NCBI GenBank assembly: GCA_035995985.1
Contig: DASYJY010000090.1
Span: 1-9,714, forward strand
Origin: JADGNZ01 sp035995985
GTDB taxonomy: Bacteria; Acidobacteriota; Thermoanaerobaculia; Gp7-AA8
Length of the DNA stretch: 9,714 bases
Reading direction: 5' to 3'
Shown here piece after piece: positions 1 to 5,770 of the stretch; positions within the stretch are counted from its first letter, which is position 1; the number at the start of each line of letters is the position of its first letter. A program made the translations under genes and the position numbers. The notes below the pieces were generated by a model. The model ran no database searches, had not been told where the DNA came from, and worked only from the letters and a program-made list of their open reading frames with translations.

Positions 1-428
1 CTCGCTAAGCGGATGTCGCCACCGTAGCTTTGGAAAGCGTGCGAAGTCCTTGTCGCTGGTCACGAGATCGCAGTCGTGCTCGATTGCGAGCGCTGCGAGG
101 TACGCATCACTAACCATCGCACCGTGAACTCCAGCGCTCTCGATCAATTCGACGATGATCTGCCAGTGACGCTGGCCGGGCTGAATCACGGATGCCGTCG
201 GCCGCCCGATCAACTGCCGGCAGAACGCCAGTGCCTGATCCATCGGAGTCGCTGGCTGGAAGATGCGAGGGTTCGTCACAATTCGAAGAAAGCCGGCCAA
301 AGTGAACGAAGAAAGTGCAAAGGCGAAGAGCTATTCGCAAGGGTCATTGGCCACGCGGCATAACGATCATGCTCCGGCGAGTCCTCGCGATGGGCATAGA
401 TCAAGACATTGATGTCCGGTAGATCCAT
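1..428 (-). pseudogene. vapC: VapC-like PIN-domain toxin, frameshifted and cut by the window edge
   Basis: The start ATG at 428 directly follows the stop of the antitoxin gene (TAG then ATG). The first frame reads MDLPDINVLIYAHRED, the usual N-terminus of this VapC family with catalytic Asp5, but stops after 50 residues at 276-278. Homology does not stop: from about 318 the neighbouring frame continues with ALSSFTLAGFLRIVTNPRIF and later SDAYLAALAIEH and TSDKDFARFP, open to base 1. Restoring one base in the short A-run at 319-321 (T-run on the coding strand) joins both halves into about 143 residues, the normal length of the family, with acidic residues at about D5, D108, D126 and D128. Family knowledge: such toxins are Mg-dependent RNases neutralised by their partner antitoxin. 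As written, the toxin would lack the C-terminal acidic residues and be inactive. A sequencing error in the short homopolymer cannot be excluded. The C-terminal end lies just outside the window. Confidence 0.85.
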
Positions 429-680
429 CTAGTTGCGATGCGCTGCAATGTCGTCGAGTTCGATCAGCTGCGACGTCCGATCCACTTCATAGCTGGTGAA
501 CTGGCCACCCTTACCGAATGTGACAAGCTCGAACGGCTTATCTGAGGCGTGTTCGTCACGCGTCATGACCGCACCGCGCAGCGAGTCTTCGATCAAGCGG
601 TTGACCGTCGTCGCTTCCCGCGCGGCTCGTGCTCGGAGCTGCTCGAAAATCTCGTCGTCGATGCTGATGGTGGTTGCCAT
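429..680 (-). CDS. vapB: VapB-like ribbon-helix-helix antitoxin
   Basis: This 83-residue protein begins MATTISIDDEIFEQLRARAA, the beta strand and first helix of a ribbon-helix-helix (MetJ/Arc) DNA-binding fold. The second helix covers about residues 22-36 (TTVNRLIEDSLRGAV). The tail, about residues 45-83, is polar and acidic, as expected for the part that wraps around a PIN toxin. The gene abuts the vapC start with no gap, the standard antitoxin-first order. Family knowledge: it would bind and silence VapC and repress its own promoter as a dimer. It starts 28 bases after the aldo/keto reductase stop on the same strand, with no clear Shine-Dalgarno sequence and no obvious dedicated promoter in that gap, so it may be read from the upstream genes. 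It looks intact although its partner toxin is frameshifted. Confidence 0.85.
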   Translation of the reverse strand: MATTISIDDEIFEQLRARAAREATTVNRLIEDSLRGAVMTRDEHASDKPFELVTFGKGGQFTSYEVDRTSQLIELDDIAAHRN

Positions 681-708
681 GGCACATCAGGATAACGCAA
701 CGTCCCTG

Positions 709-1686
709 TTAAGCATTTACCGCAGCCATGCTCGGATAGCGATCGCCCGCGGCGACGCCTTTCGGCGCCACTTCGTCGATTTGCGCCAACTCGGAAGGCG
801 TCAGTTGGATATCAGCTGCGGCGATGTTCTCTTCGAGATGATTGATGCTCTTGCTGCCGGGGATCGGGACGATGTCGTCGCCTTGCGACAGGATCCAGGC
901 GATTGCCAGTTGCGCGGGGGTCACACCTTTGCTTCGCGCGATCTCCTCGATGCGGCGGACCAGATCGAGATTGCGTTCGAAGTTTTCGCCTTGGAAGCGC
1001 GGTGATTGGCGGCGGTAGTCGGTCGGTTCGAGGTCGTCGATGGTTTTGAAGCGGCCGGAGAGGAATCCGCGTCCGATTGGTGAGTAGGCGACGAAGCCGA
1101 TTCCCAGCTCGCGCACGGTCGGCAGAATCTCATCCTCGGGATCGCGGCTCCAGAGCGAGTACTCCGTCTGCAGCGCTGTGATCGGATGCACCGCGTGCGC
1201 GCGGCGGATCGTTTGCGGCGCCGCTTCGGACATGCCGAGATGGCGCACTTTGCCGGCGCGGACGAGATCGGCCATCGCGCCGATCGTCTCCTCAATCGGC
1301 GTGGACCGATCAACGCGGTGCTGGTAGTAGAGATCGATGTGATCGACGCCGAGGCGTTGCAGCGATTCGTCGCAGGACTTGCGCACGTAATCGGCCTTGC
1401 CGCTGATGCCGAGGAAGCTGCCGTCTTCGCCGCGCATGTTGCCGAACTTCGTAGCCAGGACGACTTCGTCGCGGCGGTCGCGGATGGCGCGGCCGACCAG
1501 CTTCTCGTTCGTGAACGGCCCGTACATGTCGGCGGTGTCGAGAAAGTTGCAGCCGAGGTCGAGGGCGCGGTGGATCGTGGCGATCGACTGCGCGTCATCG
1601 CGGGAGCCGTAAAACTCCGACATCCCCATGCAGCCGAGGCCGATGGCAGAGACTTCGAGAGATTGGCCGAGTGTGCGTTTCTTCAA
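709..1686 (-). CDS. Aldo/keto reductase, AKR13-like NADP-dependent oxidoreductase
   Basis: This is a full-length 325-residue TIM-barrel aldo/keto reductase. It opens with KKRTLGQSLEVSAIGLGCMGMSEFYG, typical of the AKR13/YakC group. The catalytic tetrad is visible: Asp50 (FLDTADMYG), Tyr55 in the same motif, Lys80 (ATKFG) and His123 (YYQHRVD). The cofactor-binding end has VPIPGSKSINHLEEN near residue 275, a usual NADP(H) phosphate-binding loop. Family knowledge: these cytosolic enzymes reduce aldehydes and ketones with NADPH; the natural substrate cannot be read from sequence. The start is a TTG at 1686, chosen because the family N-terminus begins there and an AGGA lies upstream. The TTG overlaps the stop of the small upstream ORF as TTGA, which suggests translational coupling. 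The gene follows the cupin and small ORF and precedes vapB. Confidence 0.95.
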   Translation of the reverse strand: MKKRTLGQSLEVSAIGLGCMGMSEFYGSRDDAQSIATIHRALDLGCNFLDTADMYGPFTNEKLVGRAIRDRRDEVVLATKFGNMRGEDGSFLGISGKADYVRKSCDESLQRLGVDHIDLYYQHRVDRSTPIEETIGAMADLVRAGKVRHLGMSEAAPQTIRRAHAVHPITALQTEYSLWSRDPEDEILPTVRELGIGFVAYSPIGRGFLSGRFKTIDDLEPTDYRRQSPRFQGENFERNLDLVRRIEEIARSKGVTPAQLAIAWILSQGDDIVPIPGSKSINHLEENIAAADIQLTPSELAQIDEVAPKGVAAGDRYPSMAAVNA

Positions 1687-1835
1687 CTGCGCCGATCCTG
1701 ATTCCGCAACGCTTCGTCGACCGTGCGCTCATCGCCCTCGGCCTGGCTCGGCTTCCGTTCGATGCGGTCGGTCAGCCGCCGGCCTTCCTGCGCTTCGCGT
1801 TTCGCGGGACGTTCTTTCGGTTCCACTCGGGACAT
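1683..1835 (-). CDS. Small charged hypothetical protein between cupin and reductase genes
   Basis: This ORF encodes 50 residues, beginning MSRVEPKERPAKREAQEGRR and ending ALRNQDRRS. It is dense in Arg, Glu, Lys and Asp, has almost no hydrophobic residues, and is probably disordered. I do not recognise a family. Support for it being real: an AGGAGG at 1841-1846 sits five bases before the ATG at 1835, and its stop overlaps the TTG start of the aldo/keto reductase (TTGA). An in-frame ATG at 1877 would add 14 residues and would overlap the cupin stop as ATGA; the better ribosome site favours 1835. It may act mainly as a coupling leader for reductase translation. Function unknown. Confidence 0.5.
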   Translation of the reverse strand: MSRVEPKERPAKREAQEGRRLTDRIERKPSQAEGDERTVDEALRNQDRRS

Positions 1836-1840
1836 GACGG

Positions 1841-1846
1841 CCTCCT
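1841..1846 (-). promoter_or_regulatory. Strong ribosome binding site (AGGAGG) deciding the small ORF start
   Basis: The minus strand reads AGGAGG followed by CCGTC and then the ATG at 1835. It is the strongest Shine-Dalgarno sequence in this gene run. It lies inside the longer reading that would start at 1877, which makes 1835 the more likely start. Confidence 0.6.
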
Positions 1847-1873
1847 GCCGCGGTTGCAGCAAAGGAAGTGCCG

Positions 1874-2737
1874 TCATCGGAATTCGATCCAGTCGCTCAT
1901 GCCGACGACGCGGTTGGAGTTTTCGGTCTTCTGCTCGTGGACGAAGACGCGCGCGCGGATCGGATGCTTGAGCTGGGGAAGCAACAGGACACGCGAGAGA
2001 TCCTGCGTGAGCGTGATCGTGCCGGTCGCACTCTGCAGATAATTCGGACGCGGCGGCGCCAACGGGCGCTCGCCGTCGGCCTTCACCTCCGCCCCCACGC
2101 CGATCGTTTTATTCGGCGTGGTCGTCTCGAAGACGAAGTCGAGAAAATACGTGGACGGCTGGAACCCACCGATGACGTAATCGACGACGGCGTTGATGGA
2201 CGTCGATGCCGTCAGTTCGCTTCCGGGCAGCGGCGTGATGCTGCGGATCGTCACAGTGGCCGTGGGAACCGCGGAGGGCGCGCTGACGTCCGTCGTCTGC
2301 AACTCCCACGGCCCGACGCCCGTCATCTGCATCTCGGTGGCCTCGGGGAAGAAGAGGAAGTGCATGACCCGCGGCGGATTCACATAGAAGCTGCCGGCGC
2401 GATAGCGCTTGGTGTTGCCCGCATTGGCGACTGAGCCGAATCCGAGGTCGACCGCACCGGCAAGGATGGTCACGCGCTCCTGCCGCGGATGCCAATGCGG
2501 CGGAATGGCCGATCCTGCCGGAATGCGCACGCGCATCGTGAACATGCCATCGTTTTTCGGACTGCCCTCGAGCACCGCCATCTTCGATCCCGCCGGCAAC
2601 GTCGACGGCCCGTCCGTCCACACCATCGCCTCAGGCGTCAATCCGATGGCCGGGTCGGATTTGGGCGGTATCTGAGCGGTGAGTACCGAGGCGGTGAGGA
2701 GGGCGGCAACGAAGACGGTGCGCATGAAGCGAATCAT
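1874..2737 (-). CDS. Secreted cupin-domain protein with beta-rich C-terminal domain
   Basis: This 287-residue protein starts MIRFMRTVFVAALLTASVLTA, a signal peptide probably cleaved before QIPPKS, so it acts outside the cytoplasmic membrane. A single cupin barrel spans about residues 35-150. Its metal-binding set is complete: His81, His83 and Glu87 (HWHPRQE) plus His126 (PPRVMHFLF). Residues about 155-287 form a beta-rich region beginning TVTIRSITPLPGSELTAS, which reads like an Ig-like domain; I cannot name it. Family knowledge: cupins with this motif bind Fe, Mn or Zn and may be enzymes or sensors; the substrate is unknown. The reading frame stays open upstream to 2929, but that extension runs through a tRNA fragment and precedes a clean signal peptide, so I reject it. 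ATG at 2725 is an alternative start. The stop overlaps a possible ATG of the next small ORF. Confidence 0.8.
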   Translation of the reverse strand: MIRFMRTVFVAALLTASVLTAQIPPKSDPAIGLTPEAMVWTDGPSTLPAGSKMAVLEGSPKNDGMFTMRVRIPAGSAIPPHWHPRQERVTILAGAVDLGFGSVANAGNTKRYRAGSFYVNPPRVMHFLFFPEATEMQMTGVGPWELQTTDVSAPSAVPTATVTIRSITPLPGSELTASTSINAVVDYVIGGFQPSTYFLDFVFETTTPNKTIGVGAEVKADGERPLAPPRPNYLQSATGTITLTQDLSRVLLLPQLKHPIRARVFVHEQKTENSNRVVGMSDWIEFR

Positions 2738-2780
2738 AGAACGCCGTCGCGGCAACGCTGGCCCAAGGGAGAAATCGTTA

Positions 2781-2830
2781 GGAGTGGTGGAGCTGAACGG
2801 GATCGAACCGATGACCTCCTGAGTGCGATT
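2781..2830 (-). repeat. Distal att-type direct repeat, detached tRNA-Ala 3' fragment
   Basis: These bases are identical to 5561-5610. They carry tRNA-Ala nucleotides 31-76, from the last base of the 5' anticodon stem through the encoded CCA, plus four bases beyond. Identity ends sharply at 2831, where the tRNA 5' half should begin, and at 2780 on the other side. The fragment has no D-arm and no acceptor 5' strand, so it cannot give a tRNA. It sits 44 bases from the cupin start codon. Confidence 0.9.
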
Positions 2831-2942
2831 TCCGCGTTTGTCTCGGGACGACGCGGATATCTTCTTTCGCGGACAATTTACCTCGGCCTCTTTCCAACGA
2901 AACAGGGTCAATTCCATCCACTCTTTCAACGATGTGGGCTCA

Positions 2943-2974
2943 GCCGAAAACGGCGGAAAACAAGCCGTTTCGGC
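2943..2974 (+). promoter_or_regulatory. Inverted repeat upstream of the islet genes
   Basis: GCCGAAAACGGC (2943-2954) faces GCCGTTTCGGC (2964-2974) across nine bases; the arms are complementary except for one extra base. A third CCGAAA follows near 2981. The repeat lies about 40 bases before the start of the cysteine-rich gene, a position that suits an operator or a leader hairpin. There is no T-run after it, so a terminator is unlikely. No convincing -35/-10 pair was found around it. Confidence 0.4.
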
Positions 2975-3003
2975 AGCAAACCGAAATGTGCTACTTTGCG
3001 ACC

Positions 3004-3008
3004 GGAGG
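3004..3008 (+). promoter_or_regulatory. Ribosome binding site GGAGG for the cysteine-rich gene
   Basis: GGAGG lies five bases before the ATG at 3014. It fixes the start there although the reading frame is open far upstream, and the chosen start is followed at once by a signal peptide. Confidence 0.75.
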
Positions 3009-3013
3009 TAATT

Positions 3014-3400
3014 ATGTCCCGTTTGCTGCAGATCTCCATTCTCATCGCCGGCTGCTTCCTCGCGACACCGGCGCTTTTCGCTCAGGATTACGCGGGTAGC
3101 TGCAATGCGTGCGCGGATTGCCAGATTCGAGACTCGTCCGGGAACTGGTGGTCCGGATTGACCTGTGCGTCGTGGAGCGGTTATGTGCCCGACTGCTCGA
3201 CTTGGGATTGCAGGAACGGCTGCAGGGGCACGTCACCGGGCGCCGCAGCATGCGAGACCGGCGGCGAGGACGACGGGCTCTGGCACTACCGCATCGTGTA
3301 CAGGGTTGAGAAGCTTCCGCCTTCCGACATGAATCTCGTCAGCGCCGTCATCACCACCAGCAAGGGTACGCGTTCAGTTCTGGTGAAGCGAGCCTCATGA
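3014..3400 (+). CDS. Small secreted cysteine-rich protein of unknown function
   Basis: This 128-residue protein begins MSRLLQISILIAGCFLATPA, a signal peptide with a likely cut after ALFA, before QDYAG. An IAGC at residues 11-14 also resembles a lipobox, but the hydrophobic stretch before it is short, so ordinary secretion is more likely. The mature part has eight cysteines between residues 30 and 80 (30, 33, 36, 51, 61, 66, 70, 80), starting with a CxxCxxC cluster. This suggests a disulfide-knotted exported domain, or a metal site. Residues about 88-128 lack cysteine and look beta-rich (LWHYRIVYRVEKL). I do not recognise the family. Its TGA overlaps the ATG of the next gene (ATGA), so the two are probably translated together and may work together. 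Both are cargo of the tRNA-Ala islet. Confidence 0.75.
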   Translation: MSRLLQISILIAGCFLATPALFAQDYAGSCNACADCQIRDSSGNWWSGLTCASWSGYVPDCSTWDCRNGCRGTSPGAAACETGGEDDGLWHYRIVYRVEKLPPSDMNLVSAVITTSKGTRSVLVKRAS

Positions 3401-5436
3401 TCATCTCTCTCGCCGTCCTCGCGGCCTCCACCCTCGCGGTGACGGGAAACTTCTGCATTCTCGAAGGAAACCGTGCAACGGCTTGCCGCGAGACGACCGG
3501 CGCGGCGGTGGTGGTGGATCCGAGCGATCGGCCTCGGCGTTTCGTCTGGCGGTCCGACGGCAGTGTGAGGCTCGGTCTCATCGCGCCCAAGGCAGCTTCC
3601 GTCCGCCTCCAGGATCCCGGTTCCGGGCGACTCAAGCTCGTGATCCGCGGCCCGGAGGCCGTCGCACCCCGCATGCAGATCGACGGCGGCGGCGCGTCAT
3701 GGACGGTCGAAAACGCCGGCGGGCCGCTCGCGGTCGACCTTCCGCCGGCGATTCGCTACCAAATTTCGATCGAGGCCGAAGGCCTCGTTCCGATCCTGAT
3801 GCGCAAGGTGCACGTCACCGAAGGGACGATCACCGATCTCAAGGTGATCGAACTGCGCCGTTATCCGGAGATCAACGGCGCCGTGGTGGCGCGCAAGGAT
3901 GTCAGTCCCTTGGCCGGGGCCGCGATCCTCGACGGAGGAGGAAAACTGCTGGCGACCGCCGACGAGCGCGGCCGCTTCCGATTCCAGCGAACCGACGCTT
4001 CGTTGCGCATGATCAGCGTGGCTTATCCCGGCTACGAGACGCACCTGATTCAGCTCGGCGAGGTCACTTCCGATCGCCGGCTGGAGACCGTGACGCTCGG
4101 CGAAGGCTTCACCCTCACCGTCTCCGTCGAAGCCGTCCCGCACAACGGCAAACCGACTGTGGTCAAGAAAGCGCGCCTGGTTCGGACCACCGAGGCGCAG
4201 AACCCGGTCCCCTTTCTCGTCGCCGAGAAGAGCTTCGCCCAAAGCAACGTCGTCTTCGAGGACCTTGAGGCCGGTCGCTACGGCGTCGAGCTTTCCGGCG
4301 ACGAGCCGCTCGAGCAGCTCTTCGTCCCAGTCGATCTCGCCGCCTCACGAACGATCGACATCGCCGTTCGGCCTCTGGATGTCACGATCTCCGCCTTGTT
4401 CGGCGACACGGTGCGGGAGAACACCGTCATCGAGCTCGCGGCACTGCGTAACCTCTGGCGGGCGACGATCAACACCGGTGCTAGTGGAGAGTACAAAGGC
4501 CCTCTCTGGCAACGAGGCCTCTTCGCGGCGAATGTCCACCTCGAGAACTGGCAGTTCTTCGCGTCGCGGACCATCGATGTGCGAGCCGAAGCCGCCTGGG
4601 ACATCGTGGTTCCCGACCGCCGGATCATCGGCAGGGTGGTCGACGCGGATACGCGCCGCCCGGTTCCCGACGCCGCGATCCACTACGACTTCAAGGGAAG
4701 CGACGCCACCATTTACGGCGCGATGCAGCCGGTAGACGAGAACGGCCAGTTCGTCCTGTTCGGCGCGTTGCGCGGCGAGTACGAATTCCACGTGGCCGCG
4801 CCGGAGTACGCCATTCCCGACCACTCGGTGTCAGTCGTGGTCGATGAAGAGGCCAAAGAGAGCCGCGTGGAGATTCCGCTTACGCGGGAGTCGGGCCGCA
4901 TGGTGATCTTCGTCGAGGCGGCAACCGGGGCGCCCGTCGCCGAGGCGCCGGTCATCGAGCTGCGCCCCGACGGCCATGGAGTGGCGCGCATGCTAACCAC
5001 GGACGACACGGGGCGGGCACGCGTCGGCATTCAGGGAAAGGAGACGAAGACGGTCTACGTCCTTCCGGTTTCCGGGTCCATCGGCGTGGCGCACATCGTC
5101 CCCGGCGATCAGCCGCTCCGCGTCGAGGTGCCGCCGCCCTCGTCGACCCTGCACATCAAGACGCAAATGCAGGACGGCTCTCCGGTCAAGGCATGCCGAG
5201 TGCTCTTGCGCATCAACGGAGAGATCATCCCTCCCTCGGTCATGTCGCTCTTCGGATCGCTCCATCGTGTACCGTCCGACTCCGGCAGCGACGGCGATCT
5301 GTCGCTCCCCGGCATGCCCGCGGGCCTTTACGAGCTCTGGCCCTATCGGGGAAGCGCTCCTGCGGAGGCGGCGGCTCCGGTCCGCGCGAATGTCGCCGCC
5401 GGCGCATCGACTGTAGTCTTGAAGTTCGGCGGCTGA
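3397..5436 (+). CDS. Secreted multidomain protein with carboxypeptidase-regulatory-like repeats
   Basis: This 679-residue protein has an N-terminal signal peptide (MIISLAVLAASTLAVTG) and appears all-beta. Units resembling the carboxypeptidase regulatory-like fold (CarboxypepD_reg) can be seen at about residues 158-232 (INGAVVARKDVSPLAGAAIL, then DERGRFRF and YPGYE) and 410-497 (IIGRVVDADTRRPVPDAAI, then DENGQFVLFGALRGEYEFHV). Looser units follow at about 500-575 and 580-677, the last with LPGMPAGLYELWPY. No catalytic motif, C-terminal anchor or second membrane segment is visible. Two cysteines (20 and 30) near the mature N-terminus could form a disulfide. Family knowledge: such domains are structural or binding modules in surface and secreted proteins. 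Start chosen from the ATGA overlap with the cysteine-rich gene. The pair looks like one exported system; its role is unknown. Confidence 0.85.
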   Translation: MIISLAVLAASTLAVTGNFCILEGNRATACRETTGAAVVVDPSDRPRRFVWRSDGSVRLGLIAPKAASVRLQDPGSGRLKLVIRGPEAVAPRMQIDGGGASWTVENAGGPLAVDLPPAIRYQISIEAEGLVPILMRKVHVTEGTITDLKVIELRRYPEINGAVVARKDVSPLAGAAILDGGGKLLATADERGRFRFQRTDASLRMISVAYPGYETHLIQLGEVTSDRRLETVTLGEGFTLTVSVEAVPHNGKPTVVKKARLVRTTEAQNPVPFLVAEKSFAQSNVVFEDLEAGRYGVELSGDEPLEQLFVPVDLAASRTIDIAVRPLDVTISALFGDTVRENTVIELAALRNLWRATINTGASGEYKGPLWQRGLFAANVHLENWQFFASRTIDVRAEAAWDIVVPDRRIIGRVVDADTRRPVPDAAIHYDFKGSDATIYGAMQPVDENGQFVLFGALRGEYEFHVAAPEYAIPDHSVSVVVDEEAKESRVEIPLTRESGRMVIFVEAATGAPVAEAPVIELRPDGHGVARMLTTDDTGRARVGIQGKETKTVYVLPVSGSIGVAHIVPGDQPLRVEVPPPSSTLHIKTQMQDGSPVKACRVLLRINGEIIPPSVMSLFGSLHRVPSDSGSDGDLSLPGMPAGLYELWPYRGSAPAEAAAPVRANVAAGASTVVLKFGG

Positions 5437-5530
5437 CGCGACGCACGTCTCGTGATCCCCGACAGACTCATCGCGCCGAACGCGGGGAGCAGGTGCGCGC
5501 AGGTCGATTGCGCCATGAAAGCTACGCGTT

Positions 5531-5557
5531 CCTCAAAACCACCGCCACTTATGCGGT
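5531..5557 (-). terminator. Possible weak terminator downstream of tRNA-Ala
   Basis: On the minus strand, shortly after the tRNA CCA end, ACCGC and GCGGT form a five-base stem (5553-5557 and 5541-5545) around a seven-base loop, followed within two bases by TTTT. The stem is short, so this is tentative. If real, it is supplied by islet DNA and not by the original host flank. Confidence 0.3.
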
Positions 5558-5560
5558 AAG

Positions 5561-5610
5561 GGAGTGGTGGAGCTGAACGGGATCGAACCGATGACCTCCT
5601 GAGTGCGATT
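5561..5610 (-). repeat. Proximal att-type direct repeat inside tRNA-Ala
   Basis: This is the second copy of the perfect 50-bp repeat at 2781-2830. It covers the anticodon loop to the CCA end of the intact tRNA plus four flanking bases. The tRNA continues into unique sequence at 5611. Confidence 0.9.
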
Positions 5611-5640
5611 CAGGCGCTCTCCCAACTGAGCTACAGCCCC
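5565..5640 (-). tRNA. tRNA-Ala, anticodon CGC, CCA encoded
   Basis: A complete 76-base cloverleaf is readable on the minus strand. The acceptor GGGGCTG pairs with CAGCTCC and includes the G3-U70 pair that marks alanine tRNAs. The D-arm is GCTC/GAGC. The anticodon arm CCTGA/TCAGG encloses loop ATCGCAC with anticodon CGC, which reads GCG codons. The T-loop is TTCGATC, the discriminator base is A, and CCA is encoded. The T-stem ATCGG/CCGTT has one U-U mismatch. The gene is intact, although its 3' part is the right-hand repeat of the islet. It is divergent from the metallopeptidase gene. Confidence 0.97.
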
Positions 5641-5655
5641 ACGATGTTGGAACTT

Positions 5656-5672
5656 CGCTGCTAACGGCAGCG
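5656..5672 (-). other. Leader hairpin upstream of tRNA-Ala
   Basis: CGCTGC and GCAGCG form a perfect six-base stem around a five-base loop. It lies between the tRNA promoter and the mature tRNA 5' end, so it would be in the precursor transcript. A role in tRNA 5' processing is possible but not shown. Confidence 0.4.
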
Positions 5673-5699
5673 TCCCGGAGGAGAATTCCGAGGACGCGG

Positions 5700-5728
5700 A
5701 TTATACCGCGCGAACGCATCCCACTCAC
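5700..5728 (-). promoter_or_regulatory. Promoter for tRNA-Ala
   Basis: The minus strand has a perfect TATAAT at 5700-5705. Seventeen bases upstream is GTGAGT (5723-5728), a poor -35 match (three of six). The predicted start leaves a leader of roughly 50 bases before the tRNA. The divergent gene at 5771 has no comparably good promoter in this 130-base gap. Confidence 0.55.
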
Positions 5729-5770
5729 CGCTCCTGGAGCTGGCGCTCATCATGCTTTGTCCCGCTCGTC

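Larger units (their letters stand above)
2781..5610. mobile_element. Integrase-less islet inserted at the tRNA-Ala 3' end
   Basis: A perfect 50-bp direct repeat bounds this segment (2781-2830 and 5561-5610). The right copy belongs to the complete tRNA-Ala gene; the left copy is only the 3' part of that tRNA with no 5' half. This is the classic footprint of tyrosine-recombinase integration into a tRNA gene: the intact tRNA is rebuilt at one end and a copied 3' end marks the other. The repeat-to-repeat period is 2,780 bp. The segment holds two plus-strand genes and nothing resembling an integrase, excisionase, transposase or replication gene. It would therefore need an integrase from elsewhere, or be the residue of a larger element. 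Integrase-less att-flanked elements (CIMEs, cis-mobilizable elements) are known elsewhere; assigning this segment to such a class is inference. Confidence 0.7.

Noticed and set aside
2785..2830. A second functional tRNA gene
   Set aside because: Only nucleotides 31-76 are present; the D-arm and acceptor 5' strand are missing.
2738..2929. N-terminal extension of the cupin reading frame up to 2929
   Set aside because: It passes through the detached tRNA fragment and puts 64 odd residues before a clean signal peptide, so the open frame is accidental.
2823..3011. 62-codon plus-strand frame starting at GTG
   Set aside because: It starts inside the tRNA fragment, has no ribosome site and shows no family features.
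2489..3013. Upstream extension of the cysteine-rich gene frame
   Set aside because: It lies antisense to the cupin gene and tRNA fragment. The GGAGG and signal peptide place the start at 3014.
3483..4268. 261-codon frame inside the 679-residue gene
   Set aside because: Its composition is arginine-rich low-complexity, typical of an out-of-frame reading of a GC-rich gene.
2831..5560. Hidden or decayed integrase inside the islet
   Set aside because: No frame on either strand shows tyrosine or serine recombinase features; the space is filled by the two secreted-protein genes and short flanks.
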